In this document: positions 17,194 to 26,433 of the stretch, piece by piece | Layout of the letters: each line of letters opens with the position of its first letter | How positions within the stretch are numbered: position 1 is the stretch's first letter | Source: Peredibacter starrii | Lineage (GTDB): Bacteria > Bdellovibrionota > Bacteriovoracia > Bacteriovoracales > Bacteriovoracaceae | DNA: 64,000 bases | Assembly (NCBI RefSeq): GCF_034259205.1 | Contig: NZ_CP139487.1 | Location: 2,542,001 to 2,606,000, forward strand | Direction of reading: 5' to 3' | The notes under the pieces: model-generated | What the model saw: the letters and a program-made list of their open reading frames with translations, nothing else | Databases searched by the model: none | What the model was told of the DNA's origin: nothing | Position numbers and translations under genes: made by a program

Positions 17194-17954
17194 TAATCGA
17201 CACCTAGGTAAGCTTCAATTACGCGTTTATCATTCTGAACCACTTCTGCCACACCTTCGCAAACAAGTTGGCCCTGTACCAGAACGTAGATTTTTTCACA
17301 GATTTTCATCACAAGACCCATATCGTGTTCGATGAGAAGGACAGTGATGTGACGCTGTTTTTGAATATCACGAATAAGAGTTGTGAGTTCTCTGGTTTCA
17401 GCTGGGTTTAGACCTGCAGCTGGCTCATCTAAAAGAAGGAGCTTTGGATTCAGTCCAAGCGCTCGAGCTATCTCAAGCTTTCTTTGCTTACCATATGGAA
17501 GACCACCGGCCGGCACTTCTGCGAGATCTTTGATTCCCATCACGTCCAGAAGCTCCATGGACTTCATGCGAATCTCTTCTTCTTCCTGCTTGAATTTCTT
17601 ATTTTGGAAAATCATATCACGGATAGAAGTTTCAGAAGACGAATAAAAAGAAGTCATCACGTTTTCAAGAACTGAAAGTTCTTTAAAGAGACGAATATTT
17701 TGAAATGTTCTTCCAATCCCCATTTGGGCAATTTCATAGGGCTTCTTACCAACTAACGACTGGCCACCAAGTCTCACGTCACCAGTTGTTGGTGCATAGA
17801 TCCCAGTGAGAACGTTAAAGATCGTCGATTTACCAGCACCATTGGGGCCGATAAGTCCGTATAAAATTCCTGGCTCAAGCCTCATGTTCACGTTCTGACA
17901 GGCCTTGACCCCGCCGAACTGAAGGCTCATATTTTCTACTTCGAGGAAAGCCAT
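17193..17954 (-). CDS. livG: Branched-chain amino-acid ABC transporter ATPase LivG
   Basis: ATPase of 253 residues with Walker A GPNGAGKST, the LivG-type loop IGRTFQNIRLFKELSVLENV, signature LPYGKQRKLEIARAL (GKQ variant) and Walker B LLLLDEPAAGLNP. Two nearby ATGs exist at 17960 and 17954. The second is chosen because AAGGA sits six bases before it and directly abuts the first. It overlaps the end of livM, so translation is coupled. Confidence 0.93.
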   Translation of the reverse strand: MAFLEVENMSLQFGGVKACQNVNMRLEPGILYGLIGPNGAGKSTIFNVLTGIYAPTTGDVRLGGQSLVGKKPYEIAQMGIGRTFQNIRLFKELSVLENVMTSFYSSSETSIRDMIFQNKKFKQEEEEIRMKSMELLDVMGIKDLAEVPAGGLPYGKQRKLEIARALGLNPKLLLLDEPAAGLNPAETRELTTLIRDIQKQRHITVLLIEHDMGLVMKICEKIYVLVQGQLVCEGVAEVVQNDKRVIEAYLGVD

Positions 17955-18940
17955 TTCCATTCCTTATTACCCATAATCCCTTGAGGACGCAGGATCATAA
18001 TTAAAATAATCGTTAGAGCGTAGATGATCATACGAAGATCGATGCCTGTAATGTCCTGAACCACACGAAGGCCCTCAGGAAGAACAGTTAGAATCCCCGC
18101 TCCCATAATCGCACCCGAAAGACTTCCGAGACCACCTACTACGTTCATGGCAATCACTTCAAAACTCTTCACGAATGTGAAAGTTTGAGTTGAAAGGTAA
18201 CCTTCAGAGTGAGCGAAGAATGATCCCGCAACACCGGCCATGAAACTTGAAAGCACGAAGGCCTTAAGTTTAATGCTCAGAGGATTAATCCCCATCATGT
18301 TGGCCGCCATTTCGTTTTCTTTAATCGCCAGCATCGCGCGACCAAGACGACCATCACGAACACGCTTGATCACTAAAATTGTAATGATCGTGAGAAGGAA
18401 AACCGAACCAAGGTTCATGTAAACCGGAATATCTGTCATTCCACGAGCACCACCTACGGCATCAATGTTCAGAAGGATAATACGAATAATTTCACCGAAC
18501 CCTAAAGTCACCATGCCCAGATAGTCACCAGCAAGGCGAAGTGTACTTGAACCAATAATAAGTCCAATCACAGCTGCTAATATACCGGCCGACAAGCTTC
18601 CAACAACCAGTTGAAGAGCAAATGGTGCTGTTGGTAGCAGGAATGAAACCACAGATGCTGATGCATAAGCACCAATCGCCATGAAGCCCGCGTGACCCAT
18701 TGTAAAAAGACCAGTAAAACCATTTAGCAGTGCCAGAGACACTGAAAGAATGATGTTGATTCCAAGAATGATGAGAACAGAGTAATAGTACGGCGAAATA
18801 AGTCCAGAGAATCGCCCTGGCTTCGCATAAAATAAATCTGCAAGCTGAACTGAGAATCCACTCAACACAAAGTTAAGTGCAATCGCAGACGCAAAGAAAA
18901 TTCCAGTAAGTAATAGCGTGGTGTTTATCTTTTTTGCCAT
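17936..18940 (-). CDS. livM: Branched-chain amino-acid ABC transporter permease LivM
   Basis: A 334-residue inner-membrane permease with multiple hydrophobic helices and the family text ALLNGFTGLFTMGHAGFMAIGAYASA and ENEMAANMMGINPLSIKLKAFVLSSFMAGVAGS, the loop contacting the ATPases. It forms the membrane channel together with LivH, whose gene ends two bases upstream. Confidence 0.93.
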   Translation of the reverse strand: MAKKINTTLLLTGIFFASAIALNFVLSGFSVQLADLFYAKPGRFSGLISPYYYSVLIILGINIILSVSLALLNGFTGLFTMGHAGFMAIGAYASASVVSFLLPTAPFALQLVVGSLSAGILAAVIGLIIGSSTLRLAGDYLGMVTLGFGEIIRIILLNIDAVGGARGMTDIPVYMNLGSVFLLTIITILVIKRVRDGRLGRAMLAIKENEMAANMMGINPLSIKLKAFVLSSFMAGVAGSFFAHSEGYLSTQTFTFVKSFEVIAMNVVGGLGSLSGAIMGAGILTVLPEGLRVVQDITGIDLRMIIYALTIILIMILRPQGIMGNKEWKWLSSK

Positions 18941-18942
18941 GA

Positions 18943-19845
18943 TTACACCTTCTCGATTTTCTTCGACCCAAGAAGACCTGCTGGTCTGATCAAGAGCACG
19001 AGAATAAGAATCACAAAGGCAAGAGCATCACGGTAAGTTGAACTAATATAACCGGCCACATAAGTTTCCGATAAACCAATTAGAATCGCACCGATCACAG
19101 CACCTGTGATGTTACCGATACCACCAAGAACTGCTGCAATGAAGGCCTTAAGCCCCGGCAGAATTCCCAGAAGAGGATCAATTTTTGGATAGGCCACACC
19201 GTAAAGAACGCCCGCTGCACCAGCGAGTGAACTTCCGATGATGAACGTAATGAGAATCACTTTGTTAACGTTGATCCCGATGAGGTTGGCCGTCTCAAGT
19301 GAGTGACTGATCGCACGCATCGCTCGTCCAAACTGAGTTTTGAAAACCAGGAACGAGAGAATTTGCATAAGAACAAATGAAACAATAAAAATCGTTAGTT
19401 GGTTTGAATCAAGAATGATGTCACTACCAATATCGATCATTTTACGAGGAAGAATTTCTGGAAAGAACTGTGGTGAAGCACCAAACACTAACTGGCCACC
19501 GTACTCAAGGAACAAACTCACACCGATTGCAGTAATAAGAATGTTGATACGAGGAGCACGTCTTAATGGTCTGTAAGCAAACTTCTCAATGAGCACACCC
19601 ATGAGTGCCGAACCGGCCATGGCCACTAGAATAACTGTGATAGCAGTTAAAAGTGATGGCTCAACATTCGGAATGAAGTATCTGATGAAGTAAAGTCCGA
19701 TAAAAGACCCCACCATGAAGATATCTCCGTGGGCAAAGTTAATCAGCTGAAGAACGCCGAAAACCATTGTATAGCCCAGGGCAACTAGAGCGTAGATACT
19801 CCCAAGTGCCAGGCCGTTAATTGTGTGTTGGATAAATTCGTTCAC
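18943..19845 (-). CDS. livH: Branched-chain amino-acid ABC transporter permease LivH
   Basis: A 300-residue permease with about eight hydrophobic helices. It contains NGLALGSIYALVALGYTMVFGVLQLINFAHGDIFMVG near the start, and the coupling-loop region SLETANLIGINVNKVILITFIIGSSLAGAAGVLYG, both characteristic of LivH. The gene follows the binding-protein gene by 12 bases and precedes livM by two. Confidence 0.94.
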   Translation of the reverse strand: MNEFIQHTINGLALGSIYALVALGYTMVFGVLQLINFAHGDIFMVGSFIGLYFIRYFIPNVEPSLLTAITVILVAMAGSALMGVLIEKFAYRPLRRAPRINILITAIGVSLFLEYGGQLVFGASPQFFPEILPRKMIDIGSDIILDSNQLTIFIVSFVLMQILSFLVFKTQFGRAMRAISHSLETANLIGINVNKVILITFIIGSSLAGAAGVLYGVAYPKIDPLLGILPGLKAFIAAVLGGIGNITGAVIGAILIGLSETYVAGYISSTYRDALAFVILILVLLIRPAGLLGSKKIEKV

Positions 19846-19857
19846 TCGAAACCTTTT

Positions 19858-20982
19858 TTAAGGATTAACAGTCTCAACAAACTTAAAGTTCTTACCTTGA
19901 ACCTGAAGAACTACTGCTGATTTAGTTGCATCTCTTTTTTCATTGATCGAAATAATTCCCGTTACACCTTGGAAGTTTTTAACTTGCGCAAGGCCATCAC
20001 GGATTGCTTTTGGATCAATTGAATTAGTTGATTTAATCGTCTGGAAAAGAATTACGGCAGCATCGTATCCAGAGGCCGCAAGTGCGTCTGGTTTAGAACC
20101 GAAACGAGCTTGGTAGTTCTTAATGAAGTTTTGAACCTCAGGGCGTGGATCTTCAACTGTGTAGTGGTTTGAGAAGTACGAACCATTGATCGCTTCTCCA
20201 CCAATTTCAACTAGCTTCTCAGAATCCCAACCATCTCCACCCATAAGTGGAACTTTAATACCTTGTTCACGGGCCTGACGAGCAATCAGACCAACTTCTG
20301 TATAGTAACCAGGAACGAAAATGAATTCCGGTTGCTGAGACTTGATGTTTGTAAGCTGAGCTTTAAAATCTACGTCACCAGAAACATATTTTTCATCCGC
20401 AACAATTTGACCGCCAAGAGCAGTGAAGGTTTTGATGAAATAGGTTGCTAGACCCATTGAGTAGTCTGACTTCGAATCACGAAGAACCGCCGCTTTCTTA
20501 AACTTTAAAGAATTGAAAGCAAACTTCGCCATCACTTCACCTTGAAATGGATCAATGAAGCAAACACGGAAGATGTAATCACCTTTTTGTGTTACAAGCG
20601 GGTTCGTCGAGCTTGGGGTAATCATTGGTACTTTGTATTGTTGAGCAACTGGTGCACCCGCAAGTGAACGAGTTGAAGCAACTTCACCAAGAACCGCAAC
20701 AACGTTATCAATATTGATAAGCTTCTCTACTGAAAGACGAGCTTCCTCAGGCTTACCTTGGTTATCGTAAGCTTTAAGTTCAATTTGTTTTCCAAGAAGA
20801 CCACCGGCCTTGTTCCACTCTTCCATCGCTAGAATAATTCCATCGCGTGTTGAAATACCGAACGTAGCTTCAGCTCCAGTCATTGAACCGAAGTTACCGA
20901 TCACGATTTTGTCAGATTTGTCCTGACAGCCCATTGCGATTAATAGCATTAAGAACAGAATGGATTGCACGATCACTCTCAA
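19858..20982 (-). CDS. Lipoprotein substrate-binding protein of the Liv ABC transporter
   Basis: A 374-residue protein with a lipoprotein signal (LLIAMGC, lipobox Cys19) and the periplasmic-binding fold of the Leu/Ile/Val-binding family: IVIGNFGSMTGAEATFG, ITPSSTNPLVTQKGDYIFRVCF, and a final YDAAVILFQTIKST region. It delivers branched-chain amino acids or a related ligand to LivHM. A lipid anchor, instead of free periplasmic location, is unusual compared with E. coli LivJ/LivK but common elsewhere. The start codon is TTG (20982-20980), supported by AAGGAG six bases upstream. First gene of the five-gene liv operon. Confidence 0.9.
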   Translation of the reverse strand: MRVIVQSILFLMLLIAMGCQDKSDKIVIGNFGSMTGAEATFGISTRDGIILAMEEWNKAGGLLGKQIELKAYDNQGKPEEARLSVEKLINIDNVVAVLGEVASTRSLAGAPVAQQYKVPMITPSSTNPLVTQKGDYIFRVCFIDPFQGEVMAKFAFNSLKFKKAAVLRDSKSDYSMGLATYFIKTFTALGGQIVADEKYVSGDVDFKAQLTNIKSQQPEFIFVPGYYTEVGLIARQAREQGIKVPLMGGDGWDSEKLVEIGGEAINGSYFSNHYTVEDPRPEVQNFIKNYQARFGSKPDALAASGYDAAVILFQTIKSTNSIDPKAIRDGLAQVKNFQGVTGIISINEKRDATKSAVVLQVQGKNFKFVETVNP

Positions 20983-21296
20983 GTTGGTCTCCTTAATTTT
21001 ATAAAGAATTTCAAAAACCTTAATAGTCTACAATTCTTATAAACGAAATGAGAACCATCTTCTTGAATTAGTTGATGTTGAAGTGTCCTTACATTTCCTT
21101 ACTCATGTATCTCGTCAGATGCATTTGAGGAATTCTCCTCTGAGGAAAAGTATTTTTTTCACTCTACGGTGACGAAGATATCAACTTTTTATTTCTTTCT
21201 GACTGCAAACCTTAAGGCAACCTTTATTTTATTTGTAGCAATTCATGCAACGACCTCTCATTTACTTTCGCTGGAGAAAGTTAACTTTTTTAACAA

Positions 21297-21325
21297 TTGA
21301 CAAGTCCGTATCTTTTCCGTATTTT
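21297..21325 (+). promoter_or_regulatory. Candidate promoter of the HNH gene
   Basis: TTGACA (21297-21302), 17 bases, then TATTTT (21320-21325). The ATG at 21333 lies about where transcription would begin, so the message may be leaderless. The rest of the 350-base gap (20983-21296) shows no gene and no clear liv promoter. Confidence 0.35.
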
Positions 21326-21332
21326 TTTTATC

Positions 21333-22181
21333 ATGAGACTTAAACATTTAGCAAATACAATTTTACTGATTGATACAAAAAATTTGGTGAGCACTGAGAG
21401 AAGTGCGACCACTAAACTTCTTCATCATTTAAAGGAAATAGAGCGAAGAAAGCTCTATTGCGACTTAAAATATTCGTCTTTGTTCGCTTATTGCGTGCAT
21501 GAATTAGGTTATTCAGAAGGCGCGGCCCAAAGACGAATTGTGGCCGCACGCGCTTTGGCCGAAATGCCAGAAATTGAGACAAAAATAGAAGACGGAAGTC
21601 TAAATCTCACAAATATTTCATTAGTGAATCAATTCATTGATGATCCTATTCAAAAGCGTGAGGTCCTCAAAGAAGTTGAAAATTTAACCAAGACAGAATG
21701 TGAGAAGAAATTATTTGAAATTACTGGCAAAGAAGAAAAACCAAAAGATAAACGGAAAAGGATTTCAAAAGATAAGATCCAGGTAGCGATTGTTTTATCG
21801 GATGAAACGATGGCCTATGTTGAAAAACTAAAAGGTCTTCTTGGCAAAAATCTTGATATGGATCAACTCGTTCAATTTATGGCGAAAAAGGCCATTGAAT
21901 CAGTAGAAAAATCTAAGTTTAAACAGACCACACCGAGAAAATCACTTCCGCCAGTGAAAGTAGGACGTGTCATTCCGGCCGCAGTGAAAAGAGATGTGTA
22001 CTCACGAGATAAGAAATGCACCAATTGTGGTTCATTCCGTAATCTAAATTACGACCATATCCTTCCCTATTCTATGGGAGGACCAAGTACCAAAGAGAAT
22101 TTGAGAATATCGTGCTCACCGTGCAATCAGCGAGCGAGGATAAAGGCGGGGCTTGTGGCCCCGCCGAGGAAATTTACTTGA
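21333..22181 (+). CDS. HNH endonuclease-domain protein of a Bdellovibrionota multicopy family
   Basis: A 282-residue protein. The N-terminal half is helical and contains LLHHLKEIERRKLYCDLKYSSLFAYCVHELGYSEGAAQRRI, text I associate with a family repeated in Bdellovibrio-group genomes. The C-terminus is a zinc-ribbon HNH fold: KRDVYSRDKKCTNCG, NYDHILPYSMGG, NLRISCSPCNQR. The HNH core suggests DNA cutting, but the target is unknown. The ATG at 21333 is preferred. A TTG 36 bases earlier is in frame but coincides with a TTGACA promoter-like hexamer. It overlaps the 3' end of the convergent S8 protease gene by eight bases. Confidence 0.8.
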   Translation: MRLKHLANTILLIDTKNLVSTERSATTKLLHHLKEIERRKLYCDLKYSSLFAYCVHELGYSEGAAQRRIVAARALAEMPEIETKIEDGSLNLTNISLVNQFIDDPIQKREVLKEVENLTKTECEKKLFEITGKEEKPKDKRKRISKDKIQVAIVLSDETMAYVEKLKGLLGKNLDMDQLVQFMAKKAIESVEKSKFKQTTPRKSLPPVKVGRVIPAAVKRDVYSRDKKCTNCGSFRNLNYDHILPYSMGGPSTKENLRISCSPCNQRARIKAGLVAPPRKFT

Positions 22182-23505
22182 ACATTGGAGTAAGAGGCAT
22201 TGGAACAACTGAGAATGGGTAAACTCTTTCAGATCTGAATGAAGAAGGAGCTTTTACCGCAGACTTAGCGCGAGAGATTGCTTCAGTTACTGACATTGAG
22301 TTTGTCATTTGAGCAGCAACAACAGCGCGTTCAGTGTTCACGATACCGCCAGTAGCAACTTTATCAGCTAGGAAGCCCTTAGGGTCAACTGTGCCCATAA
22401 GGATTTTCTTGATTTCAACTGGCTTAAGACGAGGGTTTGCCTCTTTAATTTGTGCAGCAACATTAGCTACGAAAGGAGAAGCTTGAGATGTACCAGATAC
22501 TTTTAGATATTCGTTGCCTGGGATCGCCGAGTGAATCAGCATGCCTGGAGCTGCGATATCAACCATTTTTTTACCGTAGTTAGAGAATGGCGCGAAGAAT
22601 TCATTCTTATAAGTAGCACCAACTGTAATTACGTTGTCAGCTTTGATGTTTGCTGGAGATGTACCGAACTGATCGTTCGACATACCATCGTTACCGGCAG
22701 CAAATACGAAAAGTGTGTTTGGTGCAGCAGCTACGAAGTTTTGGCCATGTTTTACCATTGCAGCGATGAACATAGCAGCGGCACGGTTAGAATCTTCTTC
22801 AGAAGGTTTTTTGAAGAAAATAATACGGTAAGCGTTGTCTGTGATCATTTTAGCTTGGTTGAAACCAGTACCGAATGAACCGTTAGCAACGTCGGCTTTG
22901 TGGTAAGCCGTGAAACGAGCGATGTCTGTAAGCATTTTCATTTGCTCAGCAGCTAGAGCGTCGAAAGCTTTCTCAAGAAGTGACCAACGGTCAGCTTGGT
23001 AAGCTTTGTTGCGAGCTAGGCCGTCGAAGAAAGGCTTCACTTCAGTTGGGATAAGCTTGATGCCCATAACGTTGTTCTTAGTGTTGCGGATAGAGATACC
23101 AGCAACGTGTGTACCGTGAACGAAGTTACCGAACTTGCCCATTTCTTTGATGAAGTTAGGGTCTTTTACTTTTTCTTTTAACCAAGCGATCTCAGATTCA
23201 GTTGCTTGACCAAGGAACATTTTTCCTTGAATGTCGAAATACTTCGAGCAATCAGGAGAGAAAGTGCCAAGGTAAGAGTAATCGATGATGTTGCCGTTTT
23301 GTTCAGCAAAGTTCCAACCGTGAACGTCGTCTTGGTAACCGTTGCCATCGTTGTCACGACGGTCTTCAACTTCGCCAGCGTTAGTCCAAAGATTTGGAAC
23401 GATCATTTCGTGTTTGTAATCAAGGCCAGAGTCGATAACAGCGATAGTAGCAGCGTTTGCTTGAAAACCGATGGTCGCAAGAACGCACAAAGAAATCCAT
23501 TTCAT
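22174..23505 (-). CDS. Secreted subtilisin-like (S8) serine protease
   Basis: A 443-residue protein with a signal peptide (residues 1-18, ending ANA). The catalytic triad is visible as Asp25 in IAVIDSGLDYKH, His130 in VHGTHVAG and Ser340 in SGTSQASP. The oxyanion Asn region is FVFAAGNDG. There is almost no propeptide between the signal peptide and the catalytic Asp strand. An insertion of roughly 60 residues lies between the Asp and His regions (CSKYFDIQGKMFLGQATESEI). Start chosen at 23505 because GAGGAG precedes it; an upstream in-frame extension lacks a ribosome site. A neighbouring S1 protease suggests a digestive role in the periplasm, the medium or prey. Confidence 0.92.
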   Translation of the reverse strand: MKWISLCVLATIGFQANAATIAVIDSGLDYKHEMIVPNLWTNAGEVEDRRDNDGNGYQDDVHGWNFAEQNGNIIDYSYLGTFSPDCSKYFDIQGKMFLGQATESEIAWLKEKVKDPNFIKEMGKFGNFVHGTHVAGISIRNTKNNVMGIKLIPTEVKPFFDGLARNKAYQADRWSLLEKAFDALAAEQMKMLTDIARFTAYHKADVANGSFGTGFNQAKMITDNAYRIIFFKKPSEEDSNRAAAMFIAAMVKHGQNFVAAAPNTLFVFAAGNDGMSNDQFGTSPANIKADNVITVGATYKNEFFAPFSNYGKKMVDIAAPGMLIHSAIPGNEYLKVSGTSQASPFVANVAAQIKEANPRLKPVEIKKILMGTVDPKGFLADKVATGGIVNTERAVVAAQMTNSMSVTEAISRAKSAVKAPSSFRSERVYPFSVVPMPLTPMFK

Positions 23506-23564
23506 ATAAATTCTCCTCAGAGTTAGAGATAAATAATTTTCTCTAGTAATGAAAGTGATCGTCA

Positions 23565-23592
23565 AATAAAAAGGCCTCCGTAAGGAGGCCTT
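23565..23592 (-). terminator. Intrinsic terminator of the S1 protease gene
   Basis: AAGGCCTCC (23571-23579) pairs with GGAGGCCTT (23584-23592) around GTAA. On the minus strand a TTTTTATTT tail follows. It separates the S1 gene from the downstream S8 gene. Confidence 0.85.
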
Positions 23593-23618
23593 CTTAAGAA
23601 AAGAAAGGTTAATTTATA

Positions 23619-24497
23619 TTAACGGATGGTTCTGAGAGCTTCGATGTTTGTGATGTATGTAACATCTTCGCCACGACAGCCAGTGCTTGGACACTTGTTA
23701 GAAACTTGGCAGCCTTGAGCAGAGCTGTATACATAATCGTTTTCTCCGCGAACTAGGATACCTTCAACTTCACCAGTGCGAGAGTTGAATACTGCAGAAC
23801 CAGAGTTACCGCCGTAAGTATCAAGGTTAGCTACGAAATACTTTGTATTAAGAGAACGAACGTTCGCGCCATCAGCAATCTTCGTTGGAAGACCAGTTGG
23901 GTGACCGATTACTGTTACAGCTGTACCAGAAGCGATTTTACCTGAACGACGGAAAGTAAGTGGACGACGGTTAGCAACTTTGCGGTCAAGCTCGATTACT
24001 GCGTAGTCATCTTTTGACACTTGATCAAGTGTACGAGAGATGATGCGCTTACATGAATAGATGTTTGAAGCAGCAACGTTTACTGTACCTTGTTCAGCGC
24101 TATCAACTTTGTAGTCGAAAACCCATTTCCAAGAAGCACAGTCATTATTGTCTTTAATACAGTGACCAGCAGTCACTAGAACGTTTTCAGAAACCAGGAA
24201 GCCAGAACAGTTAGCGGCCGTGATTTGCTGAGAGAATCTTTCTGATTTACAAACACCGCGGCTTTCAAGAGTTTCAGCTTGAATCGCGATTTCGCCGTTA
24301 GCGGCTTTTTTAAGGTTAGCTCCAGCGATCATTGCAGCTGTAGAACGAGATAATTCAACCATAGCAGAGTCACGAGACTCGAAAACGTCCATGCGGTTGT
24401 CTTCGCCGTAAATCACATCCATTTGCTTGTTAGAGGCAAGGGCCTGGGCCGAGATAGCGATAGTTGAAAGAACAAGAATTGAATTAATTAGTTTCAT
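23619..24497 (-). CDS. Secreted trypsin/V8-like (S1) serine protease
   Basis: A 292-residue protein with a signal peptide (about 1-21). A region of about 60 residues before the catalytic domain may be a propeptide (possible cleavage near ESRGVCKSER). Triad: His112 in VTAGHC, Asp164 in KDDYAVIEL and Ser232 in YGGNSGSAV, where N replaces the D of the usual GDSGG. IGHPTGLPTKIADG is typical of glutamyl-endopeptidase-like bacterial S1 enzymes. Several cysteines near the end (CQVSNKCPSTGC) suggest disulphides. It has its own ribosome site and terminator and lies just upstream of the S8 protease gene. Confidence 0.9.
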   Translation of the reverse strand: MKLINSILVLSTIAISAQALASNKQMDVIYGEDNRMDVFESRDSAMVELSRSTAAMIAGANLKKAANGEIAIQAETLESRGVCKSERFSQQITAANCSGFLVSENVLVTAGHCIKDNNDCASWKWVFDYKVDSAEQGTVNVAASNIYSCKRIISRTLDQVSKDDYAVIELDRKVANRRPLTFRRSGKIASGTAVTVIGHPTGLPTKIADGANVRSLNTKYFVANLDTYGGNSGSAVFNSRTGEVEGILVRGENDYVYSSAQGCQVSNKCPSTGCRGEDVTYITNIEALRTIR

Positions 24498-24578
24498 CCG
24501 GGGAATCCTTTTCCTGGAGGTAAAAGTACTGGAGAAGATTGTTCCGTAATTGAAAACGTACCGTAAACTAACAGTTTC

Positions 24579-24965
24579 TTACAAAGAGGGAGAATCCGTT
24601 GCAGATAAATTGGCCTTAATCTCGTTATTTTTGAAACGCCATACCCGACCATCTGGATCAACTACTCCACATGAAGCGTCTTCTGTCCCTAAATACAAGA
24701 AGCGAGACGGGCCTCTTCGGTAATAAAAGAAGGAAACTTTGTGAACGAGATCCTGAAATTCTTCCGCGCTAAGACTGAACTCCACGTTACTGGCAACGGT
24801 GTGAGGTGCCGTAGGAACATTTTTGATTTCTAACCATGTGCCCTGTAGATCCAGGCGCATTGAAATGTCCGTGAGCTCCGTCAGTTCGAGTTCTAACACT
24901 TCTGTCAAAAACGACAGATAGTCTTCGAAATAAACTGTTTCAAGGGTGAGTCCGGATAATCTCAT
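24579..24965 (-). CDS. VOC (glyoxalase-fold) superfamily protein, hypothetical
   Basis: A 128-residue single-domain protein beginning MRLSGLTLETVYFEDYLSFLTEVLEL. It contains paired strand text of the vicinal-oxygen-chelate fold and the late motif DPDGRVWRF, common near the end of such domains. The usual metal-ligand His/Glu pattern is not clear, so it may bind a ligand and not act as an enzyme. The ATG at 24965 is preferred to an in-frame TTG two codons earlier. It lies 34 bases after the triple-CheW gene in the same direction and may belong to that transcript. Confidence 0.6.
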   Translation of the reverse strand: MRLSGLTLETVYFEDYLSFLTEVLELELTELTDISMRLDLQGTWLEIKNVPTAPHTVASNVEFSLSAEEFQDLVHKVSFFYYRRGPSRFLYLGTEDASCGVVDPDGRVWRFKNNEIKANLSATDSPSL

Positions 24966-24999
24966 GTTCAAAAGTATACATGAGAAAAAACTTCATCGT

Positions 25000-26433
25000 C
25001 TACGCGACCTTGTAGGTCTCAGGTTGAAAGAATTTGAGGGCCTCAAGTACCACCAGCGGTTTATTTTTGATGGTCGCGCCGTCATTCAACAGCACAAACT
25101 CACGAACGAGGCCTTTTAATCTCGAGTTTTGGTTATTCTGCATGAGGTCCGGGCACGGAAATTTGTCTTCCACATAGATAGAGAAGATATTTTCTATTGA
25201 ATCAACCACCAGACCCACGTATTGGTCGTCATTTTTCATGATAATGACTTTTTTCTGGGTATAGTCGCCAGCTTCATCCAAATTAATCAGGGTAATCGCC
25301 TTTCCGCGAAGATTATAGATTCCCAGGATGTAATCCGGGGCACCTATTGGGCGTGTCAGTTCTTTTGGGAACTCGATAATTTCCCGAATGTCTAAAATCG
25401 GGAAGCAGTACTCAGATTTAATTTTAAAAGAAATGAAAGTTTCTTTGGCGGTGTTCTTTCGGCGCGCCTTCGTTGCCACGTTCTGATAAAGCTTCGCGTG
25501 ACCTTTGATGATCTGAGAGATTTCAGAATGGTTTAAAAAGAGATCGGCCTTCATGAGAAGAATATTTTGAGGAAGCATCCCGGTATAAAATCCATGCTGA
25601 TTCATATCGAGGTTTGAAATCGTCAAAACTTCACTTTCATAGTAACCCACGATGCTTTCCACCGCATCCACCATAATTCCCACCTTAAAATCATCTTTTA
25701 AAGTCAAAATCATGATCTGCTTTTCATCAGAGGCCTCCATCAAAGCATGATTCAGAAAATGGCCATAATCCATCACCGGAATCATCATACCTCTGAGATT
25801 GATGAGTCCGCGGGAGTAAGGATAATTCACATACCCTTTCTCCATCTTTGGAATTTTAATGATCTCAAAAATATCATCCATCGGGAAAGCCAGCTTCTTG
25901 TCCCCGATCAGAAAACTAATGGCCTGTTTTTTCTTCTCTGTTTTAGTATCAGTTTTCTGAACTCCATGACTAATTCGAACGGAGCTCATAATATGAGGAA
26001 TGTCTTCTACCTTGATCAGGTTTTCGATATCAATCACTTGAAGGAGGCGCTCACCGATTTTCAAAATATTTTTAATCACCGGATGAGATGAACCCTCCTG
26101 ATAAGAGACTTGATTAAAATCATCATGGGAAACTTTCAGAATCTCATGTGTTGAATCAAAAACGAGACCAATCTTAATATCGTGATATGTGGTGATGGCG
26201 ACTTTTTTATGATTCATTTCACCAGAACTACCGAGCCCCAACAACTCTCCCAGATTAACGACGGGGATCACCATTCCACGAAGAGTAAAAAGGCCGGTAA
26301 AGAAATGAGGTGCTAAAGGAATAGGAGTGATATTTTCAGGATAATTTACAACTTCCTGAACCGACTCAATGGGAAGAGCGATTTCAAAATCACCAACAAA
26401 GAATGAACCGTAGATACTTTTGTTATCTTTCAT
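25000..26433 (-). CDS. Triple CheW-domain chemotaxis scaffold protein
   Basis: A 477-residue protein made of three consecutive CheW domains (roughly 5-145, 165-310 and 325-470). Each has the core text F/L-LRG-M/K-I-PVxN seen as LFTLRGMVIPVVNLGELLG, GLINLRGMMIPVMDYGHFL and IYNLRGKAITLINLDE. Ordinary CheW has one domain and links the kinase CheA to receptors. Three in one chain could bridge several receptors or kinases. It overlaps cheD by four bases and ends the mcp-cheR-cheD operon. No cheA or cheY lies in the window. Confidence 0.85.
   Translation of the reverse strand: MKDNKSIYGSFFVGDFEIALPIESVQEVVNYPENITPIPLAPHFFTGLFTLRGMVIPVVNLGELLGLGSSGEMNHKKVAITTYHDIKIGLVFDSTHEILKVSHDDFNQVSYQEGSSHPVIKNILKIGERLLQVIDIENLIKVEDIPHIMSSVRISHGVQKTDTKTEKKKQAISFLIGDKKLAFPMDDIFEIIKIPKMEKGYVNYPYSRGLINLRGMMIPVMDYGHFLNHALMEASDEKQIMILTLKDDFKVGIMVDAVESIVGYYESEVLTISNLDMNQHGFYTGMLPQNILLMKADLFLNHSEISQIIKGHAKLYQNVATKARRKNTAKETFISFKIKSEYCFPILDIREIIEFPKELTRPIGAPDYILGIYNLRGKAITLINLDEAGDYTQKKVIIMKNDDQYVGLVVDSIENIFSIYVEDKFPCPDLMQNNQNSRLKGLVREFVLLNDGATIKNKPLVVLEALKFFQPETYKVA

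Noticed and set aside
22142-22165. GC-rich hairpin GGCGGGGC/GCCCCGCC at the end of the HNH gene as a terminator
   Set aside because: It lies inside coding sequence and lacks a T-run on either strand.
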